From: Odocoileus virginianus
Lineage: Eukaryota > Chordata > Mammalia > Artiodactyla > Cervidae
NCBI RefSeq assembly: GCF_023699985.2
Contig: NC_069688.1
Span: 66,040,338 to 66,104,337, forward strand
Direction of reading: 5' to 3'
DNA: 64,000 nucleotides
The notes below the pieces were generated by a model. It did not search any database. It was not told where the DNA came from and worked only from the letters and a program-made list of their open reading frames with translations. The position numbers were made by a program, and so were the translations under genes. This document shows, in pieces, positions 1-11,171 of this stretch; the stretch's first letter is position 1; the number at the start of each line of letters is the position of its first letter.

Positions 1-419
1 TCTCTTGCAAGCTTAAATACTGTAGACCAAAATTATCAGTAAAATAAAACCTACTTTAGCCCACTGAATTTCGACTGACAAGCTCCTATATCTCTGAGGA
101 GCTTTCTTTTATTTACAAAGTTGAAATTCGGTGGGAGGGGTGGTTTGCAATGCTGACTTGAAGAAAAAGGTTAATTGAAAAAGGCTTTTGATTGTACAGT
201 TCTTTGAAGATAGAGAAGGTAGAAACGATAAAAAAGGTTGGCAAGAAAGTGGGGAAAGGGGAACCCTTGCACACTGTTGGTGGTTATGTAAATTCGTGCA
301 GCCACTACGGAAAAGAGCAGGAGGGCCCTCAAAATATTAAAATTAGCACTACCAAAGGACCCAGCAATACCACTTCTGAGAATATATCTGACGGAAGCAA
401 AATCAATATCGGAGAGAAG

Positions 420-790
420 TATCTGCACCCCCAAGTTCACTGCAGCACTATTTATAATAGCCAAGCTATGGGAGCAACCTGAGTGCCCATCTGTGGATGA
501 ATCGATAAAGAAGATGTGATGCATATATTCATAATGTAATATTATTCTGCCTTAGACAAGAAAGGAAATTCTGCCATTTGCAACCTTATGGATGAATCTG
601 GAAGCATTATGCCAACTGAAATAAGCCAGACAGAGAAAGAGATACTGTATGACGTCACTTAGACTTGAAATTTGCTAAAAATAAAATTTGCAAAAAAAAA
701 GGTAACGATGTGAAGTAATGGATATATTAACTTGATTGCAGTAATCATTGCATAATGGATATGGACAGGAAATCATCATGGTATACACTT
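420..790 (+). mobile_element. L1 3' end fragment (old mammalian L1)
   Basis: The text follows the conserved end of L1 ORF2 and the start of the 3' UTR: a stretch beginning ctgcacccccaagttca, then agccaagctatggg, gaatattattctgcc, gcattatgccaactgaaataag and a final segment around attgcataatgg. Many substitutions and an internal deletion show it is old and 5'-truncated. Positions 1-420 show no feature I recognise. Confidence 0.8.
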
Positions 791-1200
791 ATTTGCCAGT
801 TTTGCCTCAACAAGAGGTGACTATAAGAGACAGAATCTCCCTGCAGCTTGCTGAGAGGAGCCCGGGACGCTGTGCCGGGAAGTCTGCTGACACCGCTCCT
901 GCCCGCCCGTCCCAGGGATTTCACATGTGGAGACCAGCTCATCGGGAGGAAGCAGAGCGCTGTGTGATGAGAGTGACCTCGAGAAGCTGCCTGAGGCTTC
1001 ATCGTCTGGGGGAGAGTAAATAAAACGAGAGCAATTCTCAAAAGTCTAACAGAGAATTTAAAGGGACTGAGGGTCAGGTAAAAATTCATTAAGAAGCAGC
1101 ATGTAGAGAAAACACAAAGTCACACTGTTTTCTTAGTTGCTCCGAAGGGTTTCTCTACTCAAAGGTGTTTGTATTTCAGTCATTTCAAGAAATCTATCTG

Positions 1201-1345
1201 GGACTTGCCTGGCCATCCAGTGGTAAAGAGAGTCTGAGCTTCTAAAGCAAGGGTGCGGGCTCCACACCTGGTCAGAGAACTAAGATCACACCTGCTGTGC
1301 AGTGAGGTCAAAAAATGAATAAATAAAAGCTGGGAAAAAAAACAC
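1201..1345 (+). mobile_element. CHR-type tRNA-derived SINE
   Basis: Begins like the family head (ggacttgcctggcc...ccagtggtaaag), keeps the B-box-like region and the gagaactaagatc motif, and ends in an A-rich tail (aataaataaaa). Diverged copy. The 790-1200 stretch before it shows nothing recognisable. Confidence 0.75.
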
Positions 1346-1717
1346 CACCTAAAGATGAAAGTAAAATGAATGAGATAAAAAAAGAAATATATCTAGTACT
1401 TCCTTTTTAAAATCTTAAAATCTGTGTCAGTTGGACGTGGCTGGCAGGCTGCCTGGTAAGCTGAAAAGGGATGCGTGTTTGGGAGGAATGGCCACCTGCA
1501 TCAGGGTCCTCTCCTCCCATCTAAGTCACATGTTCTAAGGCCATCACTCCATCAAGGAGGGCTGTAAGGTCGAATGAAGGGTCTGGGTGTGGTGCCTAGT
1601 GCAGAACCTAGATACGGTTTGTACTCAATAGATATTTCCATCCCTTGCCCCCGCCCTCAGTTTCCTTCCTTAAGAAATGTGTTCCTGCCTCATACGACTA
1701 GGGTTAGGATTGCCGTG

Positions 1718-2038
1718 ATGTGCTTCGTCTCTTAGACGTGTTCAACTCTTTGCAACCCCGCGGACTGTAGCCGGCCAGGCTCCTCTGTCCATGGGATTCT
1801 CCAGGCAAGAATACTGGAGTGGTTGCCTTGCCCTCCTCCAGGGATCGTCCCAACCCAGGGATGGAACCCAGGTCTCCCGCACGGCAGGCAGACTCTTCAC
1901 CATCTGAGTCACCAGGAAAGTCCAAGAATACTGGAGTGGGTAGCCTGTCCCTTCTCCAGGGGATCTTCCCAATTCAGGAATCAAACCGGGGACTTCGGCA
2001 TTGCAGGCGGATTCTTTACCAGCTGAGCTACCAGATTA
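1718..2038 (-). mobile_element. Two fused Bov-tA SINEs (full plus partial)
   Basis: Reading minus, a partial copy (1924-2038: tRNA-like head and start of the body) is joined directly to a complete copy (1718-1923). The repeated landmarks are the gcaggcagattcttt head segment, ggatcttccc and gaatactggagtgg, each seen twice. The join falls in the body motif, as expected for unequal recombination or insertion of one SINE into another. Confidence 0.85.
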
Positions 2039-2061
2039 AATATTAATATAAGAAAATAAAG

Positions 2062-2300
2062 GGACTCCTCTGGTGGTCCACGGCTAAGAATCTGCCTGCC
2101 AGTGCAGAGGATACGGCTTGATTCCTGGCCCAGAAAGACTCCACAGGCTACGTGCAACTCAGCCTGAACCTCAAGCCTCTCAACGAGAGGCCATCAGCAC
2201 GAGAAGCCTGCGCCTCGCAGCTGGCAAGTAGCCCCTTCCTGCGACTGGAGAAAGCCACCCAGCAGCGAAGACCCGGCAGAGCCAGAAGAGACACTTCTAA
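2062..2300 (+). mobile_element. CHR-L type SINE (long form)
   Basis: The head gggactcctctggtggtcc is followed by the long CHR body with repeated caac/gagaagcc motifs (cacgagaagcctgcgc, gactggagaaagcc, agcagcgaagaccc). The long form identifies the CHR-L group. Diverged but nearly full length. Confidence 0.75.
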
Positions 2301-2845
2301 GAAAGTACGTAAAGGACTTAATTCAGTGCTCAGTGCACCCTAGTCAGCTGTCAGTAAAGGTTAGTTTCCTGACGACTGTCCTGCTCACGCTCTCACTTTC
2401 TACCCGCTCAGCTTCTACCCAAGGGACATCGACTTTGTCACAGTCCACGGCCAGCAGAAGCGCCACCTAGAGGCAGAAAACGGGGAGCGTCCTGTGCTCA
2501 GGCACTTCTCACCCAGACTTCTTTTCCTCCAGATACACTAAAATTAAAGCCAATAATAACTGGAAAATGCAATTTGTTAGAAATTTTGTATTCGGTAAGT
2601 CTGGATGTAAGGAATGAAATCACTAACCCAGTACAGCAAGGACTGAGCAAGCATTGTATGAAGCTGACCCACACCGGGCACAGGGCGTTTTAATGGGGAA
2701 ACTCACTGTTATAGGAAATAATGATGGGAAAAAAGTGCCTTTGGAGGAAGGACTACTGGAGTACTTTGTTCTTTGTCTTATTACCAAATTCTCATTGATG
2801 AAGAAAAGGGAAGAGGAAAAACAGATTTTTCAACTAGCGAAGTGT

Positions 2846-3152
2846 GATAGCTCAGCTGGTAAAGAATCTACCTGCAGTGCAGGAGACCCTGGTTCGATTC
2901 CTGGGTCGGGAAAATCTGCTGGAGAAGGGACAGGCTACCCACTCCGGTATTCTTCGGCTTCCCTGCTGGCTCAGATGGTAAAGAATCTGCCTGCCATGCG
3001 GGAGACCTGGGTTCCATCCCTGGGTTGGGAAAATCCCCTGGAGAAGGGAACGGCTACCCATCCCAGTATTCTGGCCTGGAGAATTCTATGGACTGTTTAG
3101 TCCATGGGGTCATAGAGAGTTGGACACAACTGAGCGACTTGCACTTTCAAGT
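2846..3152 (+). mobile_element. Two fused Bov-tA SINEs (partial plus full)
   Basis: A partial copy (2846-2956) with tagctcagctggtaaag, gcaggagaccc and ggttcgattcctgggtcggg runs straight into a second complete copy (2957-3152) with the same landmarks, ending gttggacacaactgagcgac. This mirrors the arrangement near 1.9 kb in the opposite orientation. Confidence 0.88.
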
Positions 3153-3471
3153 GTGAGTTATCAAATATCTGTGTTAAAGAGCAAGTTGATTTGCCATGTG
3201 AAGAACAGCAGACATACTGAATTATGTGCTCTTTTGAGTATGTAAACTGAGGCAGAGTAAATTTTTTTTTTCCTGCTACCTCGTGTGCATACTGGTAACA
3301 AAAAGATACTCCTTCCAGGTGAAAATCAAACGAACTACATCAGATATCTACACAAGGCGCACGGGAACACGTCCTCAGGATGGGGAATGGCATAGACCTA
3401 ACAAACTATTTGTAAATATCTGTGAATGTGGGGAAATGCACCTATATTCACGGAGAGACTCTTGATAAGCA

Positions 3472-3672
3472 GGGCTTCCCAGGTGGCTCAGTGGTAAAGA
3501 ACCCCCCTGCCAATGCAGGAGATACAGGAGATGCAGATTTGATCCCTGGGTCAGGAAGATCCCCTGGAGGAGGAAATGGCAACCCACTCCAGTCTTCTTG
3601 CCTGGAAAATCCCATGGACAGAGGAGCCTGGTGGTGTCGCCAGAGTCAGACACTACTGAGCTACTGAGCACA
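3472..3672 (+). mobile_element. Bov-tA SINE
   Basis: Complete copy: gcttcccaggtggctcagtg head, a 12-bp insertion (atacaggagatg) in the tRNA-like arm, ggaagatcccctggagg, ccactccagt and a tail near cagacactactgagc. Confidence 0.93.
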
Positions 3673-3687
3673 GATATGCAGTTCAAT

Positions 3688-3868
3688 GGGCTCCCCTGTG
3701 GCTCGGCTGGTGAAGAACCCGCCTGCCGTGCCAGAGATGCAGGTTCCATCCCTGGGTCAGGAAGATCCGCTGGAGAAGGGATAGGCTACCCACTCCAGTA
3801 TTCTGACCTGGAGAATTCCATGGACTATGAAGTCCATGGGGTCACAAAGAGCGACTTTAACTTACTTA
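3688..3868 (+). mobile_element. Bov-tA SINE
   Basis: A second plus-strand copy 16 bp after the previous one, with the head ggctcccctgtggctcggct and the body through gtccatggggtcacaaagag. The last bases of the tail are lost. Confidence 0.9.
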
Positions 3869-4630
3869 CTACACAATTCAATGATATAAAACAGAAACTT
3901 GCAGACAAATCCATTAAAATGTCAAGCAATTTTGTGGATGGTTTTATTTCTACTTATTTTTTAAAAATTCTTAAAAATTTCTCTAAGCAATAAATAGCAC
4001 ACAATGTAAAGATTAGCTTTACAAGGCTATGGGACTAAAATGAACCCAAATCTTTCACTTTAATGTTTAGAATCAGGACTTCCATGGCACTGAAAAATAT
4101 ATACATTCTGACTTAGTGTGGAATACATGTTTTTTTTTTTTTGGAATACATGTTTTGTTTGTTCAATGTTGGTGGCAATTCCGCGTCGGAATACTAGATG
4201 AAGTCATCTGCGCTGTCTTGCACTGGTTCCTGTCTTTTTTGTCTAAGTTGTCCATGTCTGGCTCCTGTTACCTGACATCCACAGGCTGAGAAATGGCCTT
4301 TCTCAGGATGAAGCTAACTGATTCAGGTGGGGTGAAACCTACACTTGTGACCTCATTAACCCCTAAGTGCACCTACTGGCCGCCAGCAAATGAGACAGGA
4401 GAGAGCTGAGACCTGCTGGCAGAGCTTTCAGGGTCCTTTTGGATTCCGGGGTGCCCTGAGGGGCCTTCAGGGAGCCCTTTCCCTCTCCTTCCAACTGAGC
4501 ATCAGAAACCACTGAGAACAGAGTCTGGAGAAGAGAGACAGGAATGGGAAGGCGGGAGGAGGCAGGCACACGCATCTGCAGCGTCTGTGCACCAGTCAGC
4601 TCTGCGGCCAGGCCAGCGGCTCGGGGCGGG
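3869..4630. other. Unique intronic sequence
   Basis: No repeat or exon recognised. A small local duplication of ggaatacatgtttt flanks a T12 run at 4131-4142. Confidence 0.5.
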
Positions 4631-4750
4631 GGATGGAAGCGTTCTCATGGGGCTGGAAGCGCTCTCACGGGGCTGGAAGCGCTCTCACGGGGCTGGAAGC
4701 GCTCTCACGGGGCTGGACGTGCTCTCACGGGGATGGACGTGCTCTCGCCT
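4631..4750. repeat. 20-bp minisatellite, about six copies
   Basis: The unit cacggggctggaagcgctct repeats with an exact 20-bp period. The middle three copies are essentially identical, and the outer copies differ at a few bases (gttctcatgg at the start, ggacgtgctct in the last two). Because 20 is not a multiple of 3, each copy shifts frame. This yields a spurious repetitive peptide with a 60-bp period, so it should not be called a gene. Confidence 0.9.
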
Positions 4751-5075
4751 TGAGATCTGAGCCCTCTGCGGGCCGTCAGGTGAGAGCCATGCTTGGAGCA
4801 GACGACTTGCTTCCTGGGATCTAGGGTGGGCTGAGCCTGCCGGGGCTGGAGCCGTGGGAGCTTCTGGGCTCCTCTCTGTGTGTGCGGTTCATTGCTCAGG
4901 TGTTCACACGGACAGGTTCCGGGTGAAGGAAGATGTGGGGGATGCAGCTTACTGCTGACAGCTCAGCAAACTGCTGGTGCTCCAGAGCAAGCAGAGCACG
5001 GATCTCCTGAAGGTGGGTGCCCGTCCTCTGGACTCCACACATATCACCAATCCACTGCTTCAGAGCAGGGACTTT

Positions 5076-5192
5076 TTTCTTTTTTTTTTGGCTGCATGGC
5101 AGGTGGGATCTTAGTCCCCAGACCAGGGATCGAACCTGAGCCCCTGCATTGAAACTGCAGGGCCTTAACCGCTGGGCCGCCAGGAAAGTCCC
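5076..5192 (-). mobile_element. CHR-type SINE
   Basis: In minus orientation the plus strand shows the T-rich tail, gtgggatcttagtcccc, gaccagggatcgaacc, the cttaaccgctgggccgcc segment and the ggaaagtcccc head. Near-complete short-form copy. Confidence 0.85.
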
Positions 5193-6144
5193 CACCCCAT
5201 GGCTTCAAGGTCACCACCTCATCTCCACTGATGTCCTTCAAGGTAGGAGGCTTGTCCCATCTCTCATGGATTCCCTAGTGTCTAGGATCCTACCTGACTT
5301 ATGGTCACAGTTCAACACATACTGGCTAAATAACTGCATGAACGCAAAGTTTTCAAGATGTTTTTGAAACGTGAATTCAAGTAGAAGGTGAAAACTATGC
5401 ATGCGCGCACACACACTTGACCTATTTTGAAATCCTTTGAAATGTGGGGCCACTGAAAAGTTTTTAATGGGCTCTTCACTTGCTGAGTGCATTTGGGAAC
5501 ACATTACAGTAACCAGATTCGGGATATTATGTACCGAGTAAATGTCAGCTGGACAAAAGTCATCACTTGGACGTTGGAAAAGGTAAGGCTAAGGATAGAC
5601 TCTGTTGGCCTGACTTTCCCCCATCCTGCCAGGAACGGTCTTTTTATATTCCTCCCAAGATTCTTTCCAAACATCTTTCCTGATCTGTAGTCCCAGGAGA
5701 AGACTCTGAAATAGCTATTATTTATCTTTCAATTATTTTACATTTTAAGTTATTTGTGTATCCTTAAAAATATGACCATCTGTTTCTTATCTTCAACTGG
5801 GACTAAACTATAGCAACCCAGAAAATGCTGTCTCCCTAGAGAAGATAACTTTCTTACCCAACAAGAAAAAAATACTGGTACCCTGGGACAAGTTTTCAAG
5901 CTGTAGTTCACACTCAGTTTCTAAGTTTTCTCTGAAACGGCTTGAGAAGCCCAAGGAGGTGTTTTGTTCCTGGTTACAAAATTCAGATACACATTCCCAT
6001 GTTTGGAAGCAAAGCCACCAACTCCAGCAAGAGTTTGCACTCCCCGTGAGCGAGCGTAGAGTGCAGGTAGGTGAACAGATGAATAGGACCGTGTAACAGA
6101 AGGCAGCAGGGCAAGAGAAGAAAGCCACTGGTGTCAGAGCACAG
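5193..6144. other. Unique intronic sequence
   Basis: No exon, SINE or LTR recognised. There is a short atgcgcgcacacacac stretch near 5400. The minus-strand open frame at 5808-6182 has no recognisable domain and is probably chance. Confidence 0.5.
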
Positions 6145-6540
6145 AGCAGAGGAGCAGACACGCAGTCTTGGCTCTCAGCCAACTGTATGACCTTGACAAG
6201 TTTCCTTAAAAGAAAAAATTATTTGGCTGCCTCTGGTCTTAGCTGTGGCATGAAGATCTTTTCCTGCAGCTCATGGGCTCAGCTGCCCCACAGCTGAGGG
6301 ATGTTAGTTCCTGGACCAGGGATCGAACCCATCCAGGTCCCCTGCAGGCAAGGTGGATTCTTAGCCACTGGACCACTAGGGAGGGCCCTTGACAAGTTTC
6401 TGGAACTCTCCACGCCTCGGGGTCTTCAGACGCAACCTGGGATGGATCAGCAGTATGTCAGGATGAACTGAGTTTTAGGAATACTGTTTGAAACAGTACC
6501 TGGCACAGAATATACTGTAAGAGTCATTATTATAATTAAT
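6145..6540 (+). mobile_element. MIR SINE interrupted by a CHR SINE
   Basis: The MIR pattern is visible on both sides of the insertion: tatgaccttgacaagtttcc before, then ggaactctccacgcctc and gaaacagtacctggcacag after. The interruption at 6205-6386 is a younger CHR element. Confidence 0.7.
6205..6386 (-). mobile_element. CHR-type SINE inserted into MIR
   Basis: Minus-strand CHR with ttagttcctggaccaggg, gatcgaaccc and the cttagccactggaccac segment. It is bounded by a 14-bp target-site duplication, ccttgacaagtttc, at 6191-6204 and 6387-6400. Confidence 0.88.
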
Positions 6541-6665
6541 TTGATCTGGGCAGGGCTTTTTATTTGGTTATCCCCTATTGTACACGGAGCACCTAGAACA
6601 ATTCCAGGCACATGGCAGACACTCAGTAAGTATTTGTGAAATGAATGACTGAATGAACAACTGGA
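6541..6665 (+). mobile_element. L2 LINE 3' end
   Basis: Shows the L2 terminal pattern: gagcacctagaacaattcc, aggcacatggcagacactca, gtaagtatttgtgaaatgaa and repeated gaatgaac. Confidence 0.7.
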
Positions 6666-6936
6666 ACACAAAGAGGACTCCTTTCCAAGAGGTTTGATTA
6701 ATTACTGCTATGAGATATTACGACTTGTCTCCCATTCTCTGACCCTCAACCATACCAAAGAGCATTTATGGCTCAATCCAAAGAACTTGGATTTGCATCC
6801 ATTAAATGCTAATTTCCAGATTAAGTCATCCTGAAAAAATATGATCTGGAAAGGTAACTGGGATTGAATGTTGTATGAGATTAGCCTAGCATCCATTTCC
6901 TGTTTCTGCTTCCAAATCCATCTTTAGCAACTAGTG

Positions 6937-7135
6937 CTTTCACTGGTGGCTCAGGGATAAAGAATCTGCCTGCTGACACAGGAGATGCAGGTTGGATCCC
7001 TGGGCTGGGAAGATCCCCTGGAGGAGGAAATGGCAACCCACTCCAGTGTTCTTGCTTGGAAAATTCCACAGACAGAGGAGCCTGGTGGGCTACAATCCAT
7101 GGGGTTGCAAAGAGTCGGACACACATGAGCACATA
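6937..7135 (+). mobile_element. Bov-tA SINE
   Basis: Complete plus-strand copy with a diverged head (tttcactggtggctcaggg) and an intact body through gcaaagagtcggacacacatg. Confidence 0.92.
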
Positions 7136-8414
7136 TGCACTACTATCAATAAATAAATGGGTGCCTAACACATCTATCTTTTTATCAGACAAAAAGAAAG
7201 GGTGAAATGTTTTAAAATTATGTCCTATGCCCAAAGCAGTGGATACCAGGAGGCTCAAAGAGGTTGTGTGATAAGCCTCCTTTCAAGTCAAATTCTCTGT
7301 CCAAGATTTTGGGAACTTGGCAGTAGAAGCAGCCATCCTTGGGGGGACCAGCCCACAGGCTTCTCCACCAACAGCAGAGGTGGGAGGTGAGGCTGCATAT
7401 CATTTCTTGATCCTCAGACAGGCCCCTTTTGTCTGACTAGTTTCAAGAAAAACACAGAAACAGAAAACCCTACCTCACAAGGGATGCTTATGTACTAATT
7501 TAATTCTGGATAAGTTGTTAGAGAATGTCACACAAAATGTTCCATTAAAAACATCATTATTAATATCCTTAATTAAAACCAAAACAGTTGCAGCACACAG
7601 ATTCAGCCAAATTAGTAAAATTACAGATCAGGTGACTGGGTTGCGAAGCAATATTACACCTCATTTTCCTTAATTGCTGTAATTAGTGTCTCCATGCATA
7701 TGCCACAGTGCAAGCCACAGAAAAATAAAAGAAAGAAAGGAGAAGGAAGGAAAAGCAACTGGTCAGACCCCTTTGATAGTTCTGGTGCTCCTCTTGAAGT
7801 CTTTGTTTCATCAGCTGGCCACCATAACTTGGGGCCCAACAGTCAACAGTCTCCAGGAAGAAGTGAAGGGGAAGAATCCCTAATACTCCCGGAACCATCA
7901 GACAGGAGGGGCTGCCCAAGAACAAGCCTGTTGTTCCTCAACCAAGAATCACTGAACACCTGCCTCACTGCGCCTTCTAAACTTCTTCCATCTAAACATG
8001 GTGGCAAAGGAACCAGGCCAGGGACCGTCTCTCAGAAAGGGACATCATTAGGGATACTGAGTGCAAGCCAAGACCTGTTAAACAAAGGAGAAGCAGACAG
8101 GAGCCCAGTTCCGACCAGGCTTATCCAGGTACATTTTCAGAGCTATGTGACCGCCTGCCATGCATTCCCCGCGGCAGCACTCAGGACCAGCTTCGTGCTG
8201 TGAAGTAAGGGGTTCCGGGTCCCTACGTCCATCTCACACATCCTCGTCCCTACAAACAAACCCACAACTCTTTTTTAGCCCCGTCCTCATGGCTCAATGA
8301 CTTTGGCGTAAGACACTATGAGTCCTTGGTAAGTGCAGGATCACGAGTAGGGTCAAAGAGATCCAATTCCTTTTCAGCCATTCATGCATTAACGCCAATT
8401 ACTTTCTCCAATAA
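7136..8414. other. Unique intronic sequence
   Basis: AT-rich at 7490-7680; otherwise plain intron. The plus-strand open frame at 7694-8203 (169 codons) has low-complexity composition and no domain I recognise, and I do not call it a gene. Confidence 0.5.
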
Positions 8415-8660
8415 TAACGACTGCTGGCGTTTATCCATCACTTATTACACCTGTTACGTGCTGAATGCTTACACTCACTGTAAGAGCGATTGAGAAATCC
8501 ATCTTATCGATAACTGGAGGCAGCAGAAGTTACTGTTACTGCTTCCTGTAGATGAGGAGACTCGGATCCAGAGGAACTGATATCAATACTTTGCCCCATC
8601 GCAAGCAGAAGTCTCAGAATCTGACTCCTGGCTTGTCTGATTCCAAAGTCCACGAATCTC
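8415..8660 (-). mobile_element. MIR SINE
   Basis: Reverse MIR pattern: cttattacacctgttacgtg, ttacactcactgtaag, gtagatgaggagactcgg and tctgactcctgg. Confidence 0.65.
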
Positions 8661-8675
8661 CTTGCTCAGCTAATC

Positions 8676-8830
8676 CGCCCCCCGTCCGAAGGGCTCCTGC
8701 ACCCGCTCGAGTGACGGCAGGGGCGGCAGCAGACACGCAAGACACACGCGACGGCCGGTGTGCGGGCCAACCCCGCACCGCCGTCTGACCCAACGCGGGC
8801 ACGCGGGGAAGCCCGCGGAACATGCCCGCG
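8676..8830. promoter_or_regulatory. Short CpG-dense patch
   Basis: About 25 CpGs lie in roughly 155 bp, between a MIR remnant and ordinary intron. No SINE consensus is visible. It is shorter than the 200 bp normally required for an island. It may be a small unmethylated element or a fragment of a GC-rich repeat I do not recognise. Confidence 0.4.
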
Positions 8831-9327
8831 TCCTCTGAGAGGGAGGGGCCTCCCAGGCTCAGAGTGAAAACCACAGGCCGATTATAATTTAGTTTGACAG
8901 ATGCAATTGGGCAGCCTTCCCCAGTGGGAAGCATTCCTAAAACGTCTGAGCCTGCTTTTAGCACTTAGAAACAGGTTAGCTGCTAAGGCACCGAAGATTC
9001 CCCAGGACGTTTAGTACAAAGGCTGTGCGTCTGGGCTCCCAAGTGACGTCAGGGGGAGCAGTGCATGTTCCCGGGTTGCTTTTCTTCAGCTCCTCCAAAC
9101 GGACAGGTCGGAAACCTGGGCTCAGAGCAGCGTCATTCTTTTCACAAGCTCTGTGCTTCTGAAACTTTCCCCAGCCCCTGGGACTGGGTGGGCAGAATTT
9201 TGGGGCTACACTTCTAGAATTCCAAAAATATTGTGACCTTAATCCTCGTTCTCTGTAGACCTCTCACTTGCTAATGATGACGACAGTGACAAAAGATAAC
9301 ACACTTACTCTGTTTGGGCAAGAACAC

Positions 9328-9358
<31 letters not shown>

Positions 9359-9361
9359 TTT
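9328..9361. repeat. (TTTC)n microsatellite
   Basis: About eight near-perfect TTTC units. Confidence 0.95.
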
Positions 9362-9934
9362 AACGTTCAGCAACATCAAATAAGCTTTGGCTAAGCAAAA
9401 AAATGCTTTCCCAAGGCCTCATAAATAGCTGAGGGATGAGAGTAGCTAAAATTACAATATGTTTGTAAGCTTCCTGAGCACACTGCTGTGAGCAGCACCA
9501 TCTGGGCACAGAGGCAGCATGGAATGCTGTCAGTGGAAGGTGACGGCCTGGAAGCTTCCTGTGGCAGCTGACACCAAGACCATTGTGAGCGCTTCTAGTA
9601 CCTCTGCCTTGAAACACAATCACATTTTCATCTTCCAGAAAAATATACATTTGATATGCCTGGATGCCCTCCCCCCACCACCCCAAAAAAAAAGAAGCAC
9701 AAAGAAATCAGCAAATCAACAATGAAATGTCTGAGCTGAGGAATGACTTGATTTTAGAAGAAACCTGTTTCCTACTGGCTACAGTCACAGACAGTTCTTC
9801 TGCAAGAGAAAAGGCCCTCTGACATTTTGACCGATGCTTTCCAGGACTGCTAAGATGAAGGCACGAGGACTGACAACTGCCAGTCTTGCTGCATGCATCA
9901 TGTTAAATAAGGCCGTACCTGTGTCAGTGCAATG

Positions 9935-10395
9935 GGTTGAATTCTGCCCCAGCCATCAGTTCATATAGAGAGGCTCCAATCTACAATGTCATTGTATTTA
10001 GGGATAGAACCAAGGTCATTAAGGTTAAATGTGGTCACAAGGATGGGGCCCTGCTCTGATGGGATTAGTGTCCTCGTAAGAAGAGACCCCAGAGAGCTCA
10101 AGTTTTCTCTCCTCAGGGACACAAGGAAGTCCTGTGACCATGCACAGCAAGGCGACAGCATCTGCAAACCAAGCAGACAGCTCTCAGGACTTGCGTGGTG
10201 GCCTCGTGGTTAGGACACTGTGTTCCCAATGCAGGGGGTATGGGTCTGATCACTGGCCAGGGAACGGAGATCCTGATGCAACACACACATACACACACAC
10301 ACACATACACACGAGTTCTCACCAGAAACAAACCTTGCTGGTACCCTGATCTTAGACCTCCAGCTGCCAGAATTGTGAGAAAATAACTACCGACC
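9935..10395 (+). mobile_element. MaLR-like (MLT/MST type) LTR remnant, interrupted by CHR
   Basis: Plus-strand LTR landmarks are gggttgaattctgcccc, gggattagtgtcctcgtaag, aagagaccccagagagctc and, after the CHR insertion, ttagacctccagctgccag and attgtgagaaaataac. No internal retroviral sequence is present. Subfamily is uncertain. Confidence 0.6.
10192..10312 (+). mobile_element. CHR-type SINE ending in an (AC)n run
   Basis: Head tcaggacttgcgtggtggcc, then gttcccaatgcaggggg and ggccagggaacggagatcc. The tail has become an (AC)n microsatellite (10279-10312). It sits inside the MaLR-like LTR. Confidence 0.82.
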
Positions 10396-10785
10396 TACGG
10401 TGTTTTGTTGTGGCCATGTGTCAGGCCTTCTGCTAAACAAGTCTGTGCTTGGGTCACTGCTATGCAGTAGCGGCCTGCGTCCTGGAGGGCCCACTATGGG
10501 GCGCCGTGCAGTCACTCGGAGGAAGCTGAGGCAGACAGCAAAGGACCAGTGGAAAATGCCTATAAAACGGAAGAGCAAGGCAGCCACAGACACATTCTGG
10601 GAACTGATGCTGATGACCCTGTGGGCACCTGGATCCAGGACAGCCTTTGAACTAACTCATCAGTGGTCACCACTGCTTGAAGCAAAGTGCTGCTTCTGAA
10701 GAACACAGAGGACAAAGGCCCTGGTCCTGGCTACAGCGTTTCCTTCCCGCCAGGAACCCTGGGAGCCGGCAGAGTCTCCTGAACC

Positions 10786-10975
10786 GGGGGCTCTCATCTG
10801 CCCACATCAGAAGCACCTGGCGGGCTTGGGCCCTCACATGTGGGCTGGGCCCCAGTCCTGGAGTTTCTGATTTAATTCTCCTGAAGTGGGACAGAGGACT
10901 TGCAATGTGCCCCAAGTTCCCAGGCAGTGCTCACGTTCCCGGCTGGGGACCACACTTTGAGAGCCCCTGGTCTAA
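10786..10975 (+). mobile_element. MER5-type hAT DNA transposon remnant
   Basis: Matches the MER5 pattern in order: ggctctcatctgc, cagaagcacctggcgggc, gctgggccccagtcctggag, tttctgatttaat, gttcccaggcagtgc and ggggaccacactttgag. Confidence 0.75.
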
Positions 10976-11171
10976 GTCCTGGCCATAAATTCCAGGTCTC
11001 AGAGAGTCCCCAGCTCTGTCCTCACTCTGCTGGAGGTTCTGAACGCCTCTCTGTTTATGACTAAGTTGTCAGGAGCACTAAGGAAAGATTTATATGATCC
11101 ACTCAGCGATTGCAAAGAGCCACTGATCTTCAAGGAATAGGAAATACGCTCCTGGAGGCTGCAGAGAATGG

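Noticed and set aside
2846..2920. tRNA-like heads of the Bov-tA and CHR elements as possible tRNA genes
   Set aside because: They belong to complete SINEs with body and tail, are diverged from functional tRNA, and occur dozens of times. No isolated tRNA gene was seen.
2846..3100. 148-codon plus-strand open frame and other 60-180 codon frames over SINEs
   Set aside because: They recur with the same peptide text at every Bov-tA copy (for example PGSGRSPGEG), so they are shadows of the SINE sequence.
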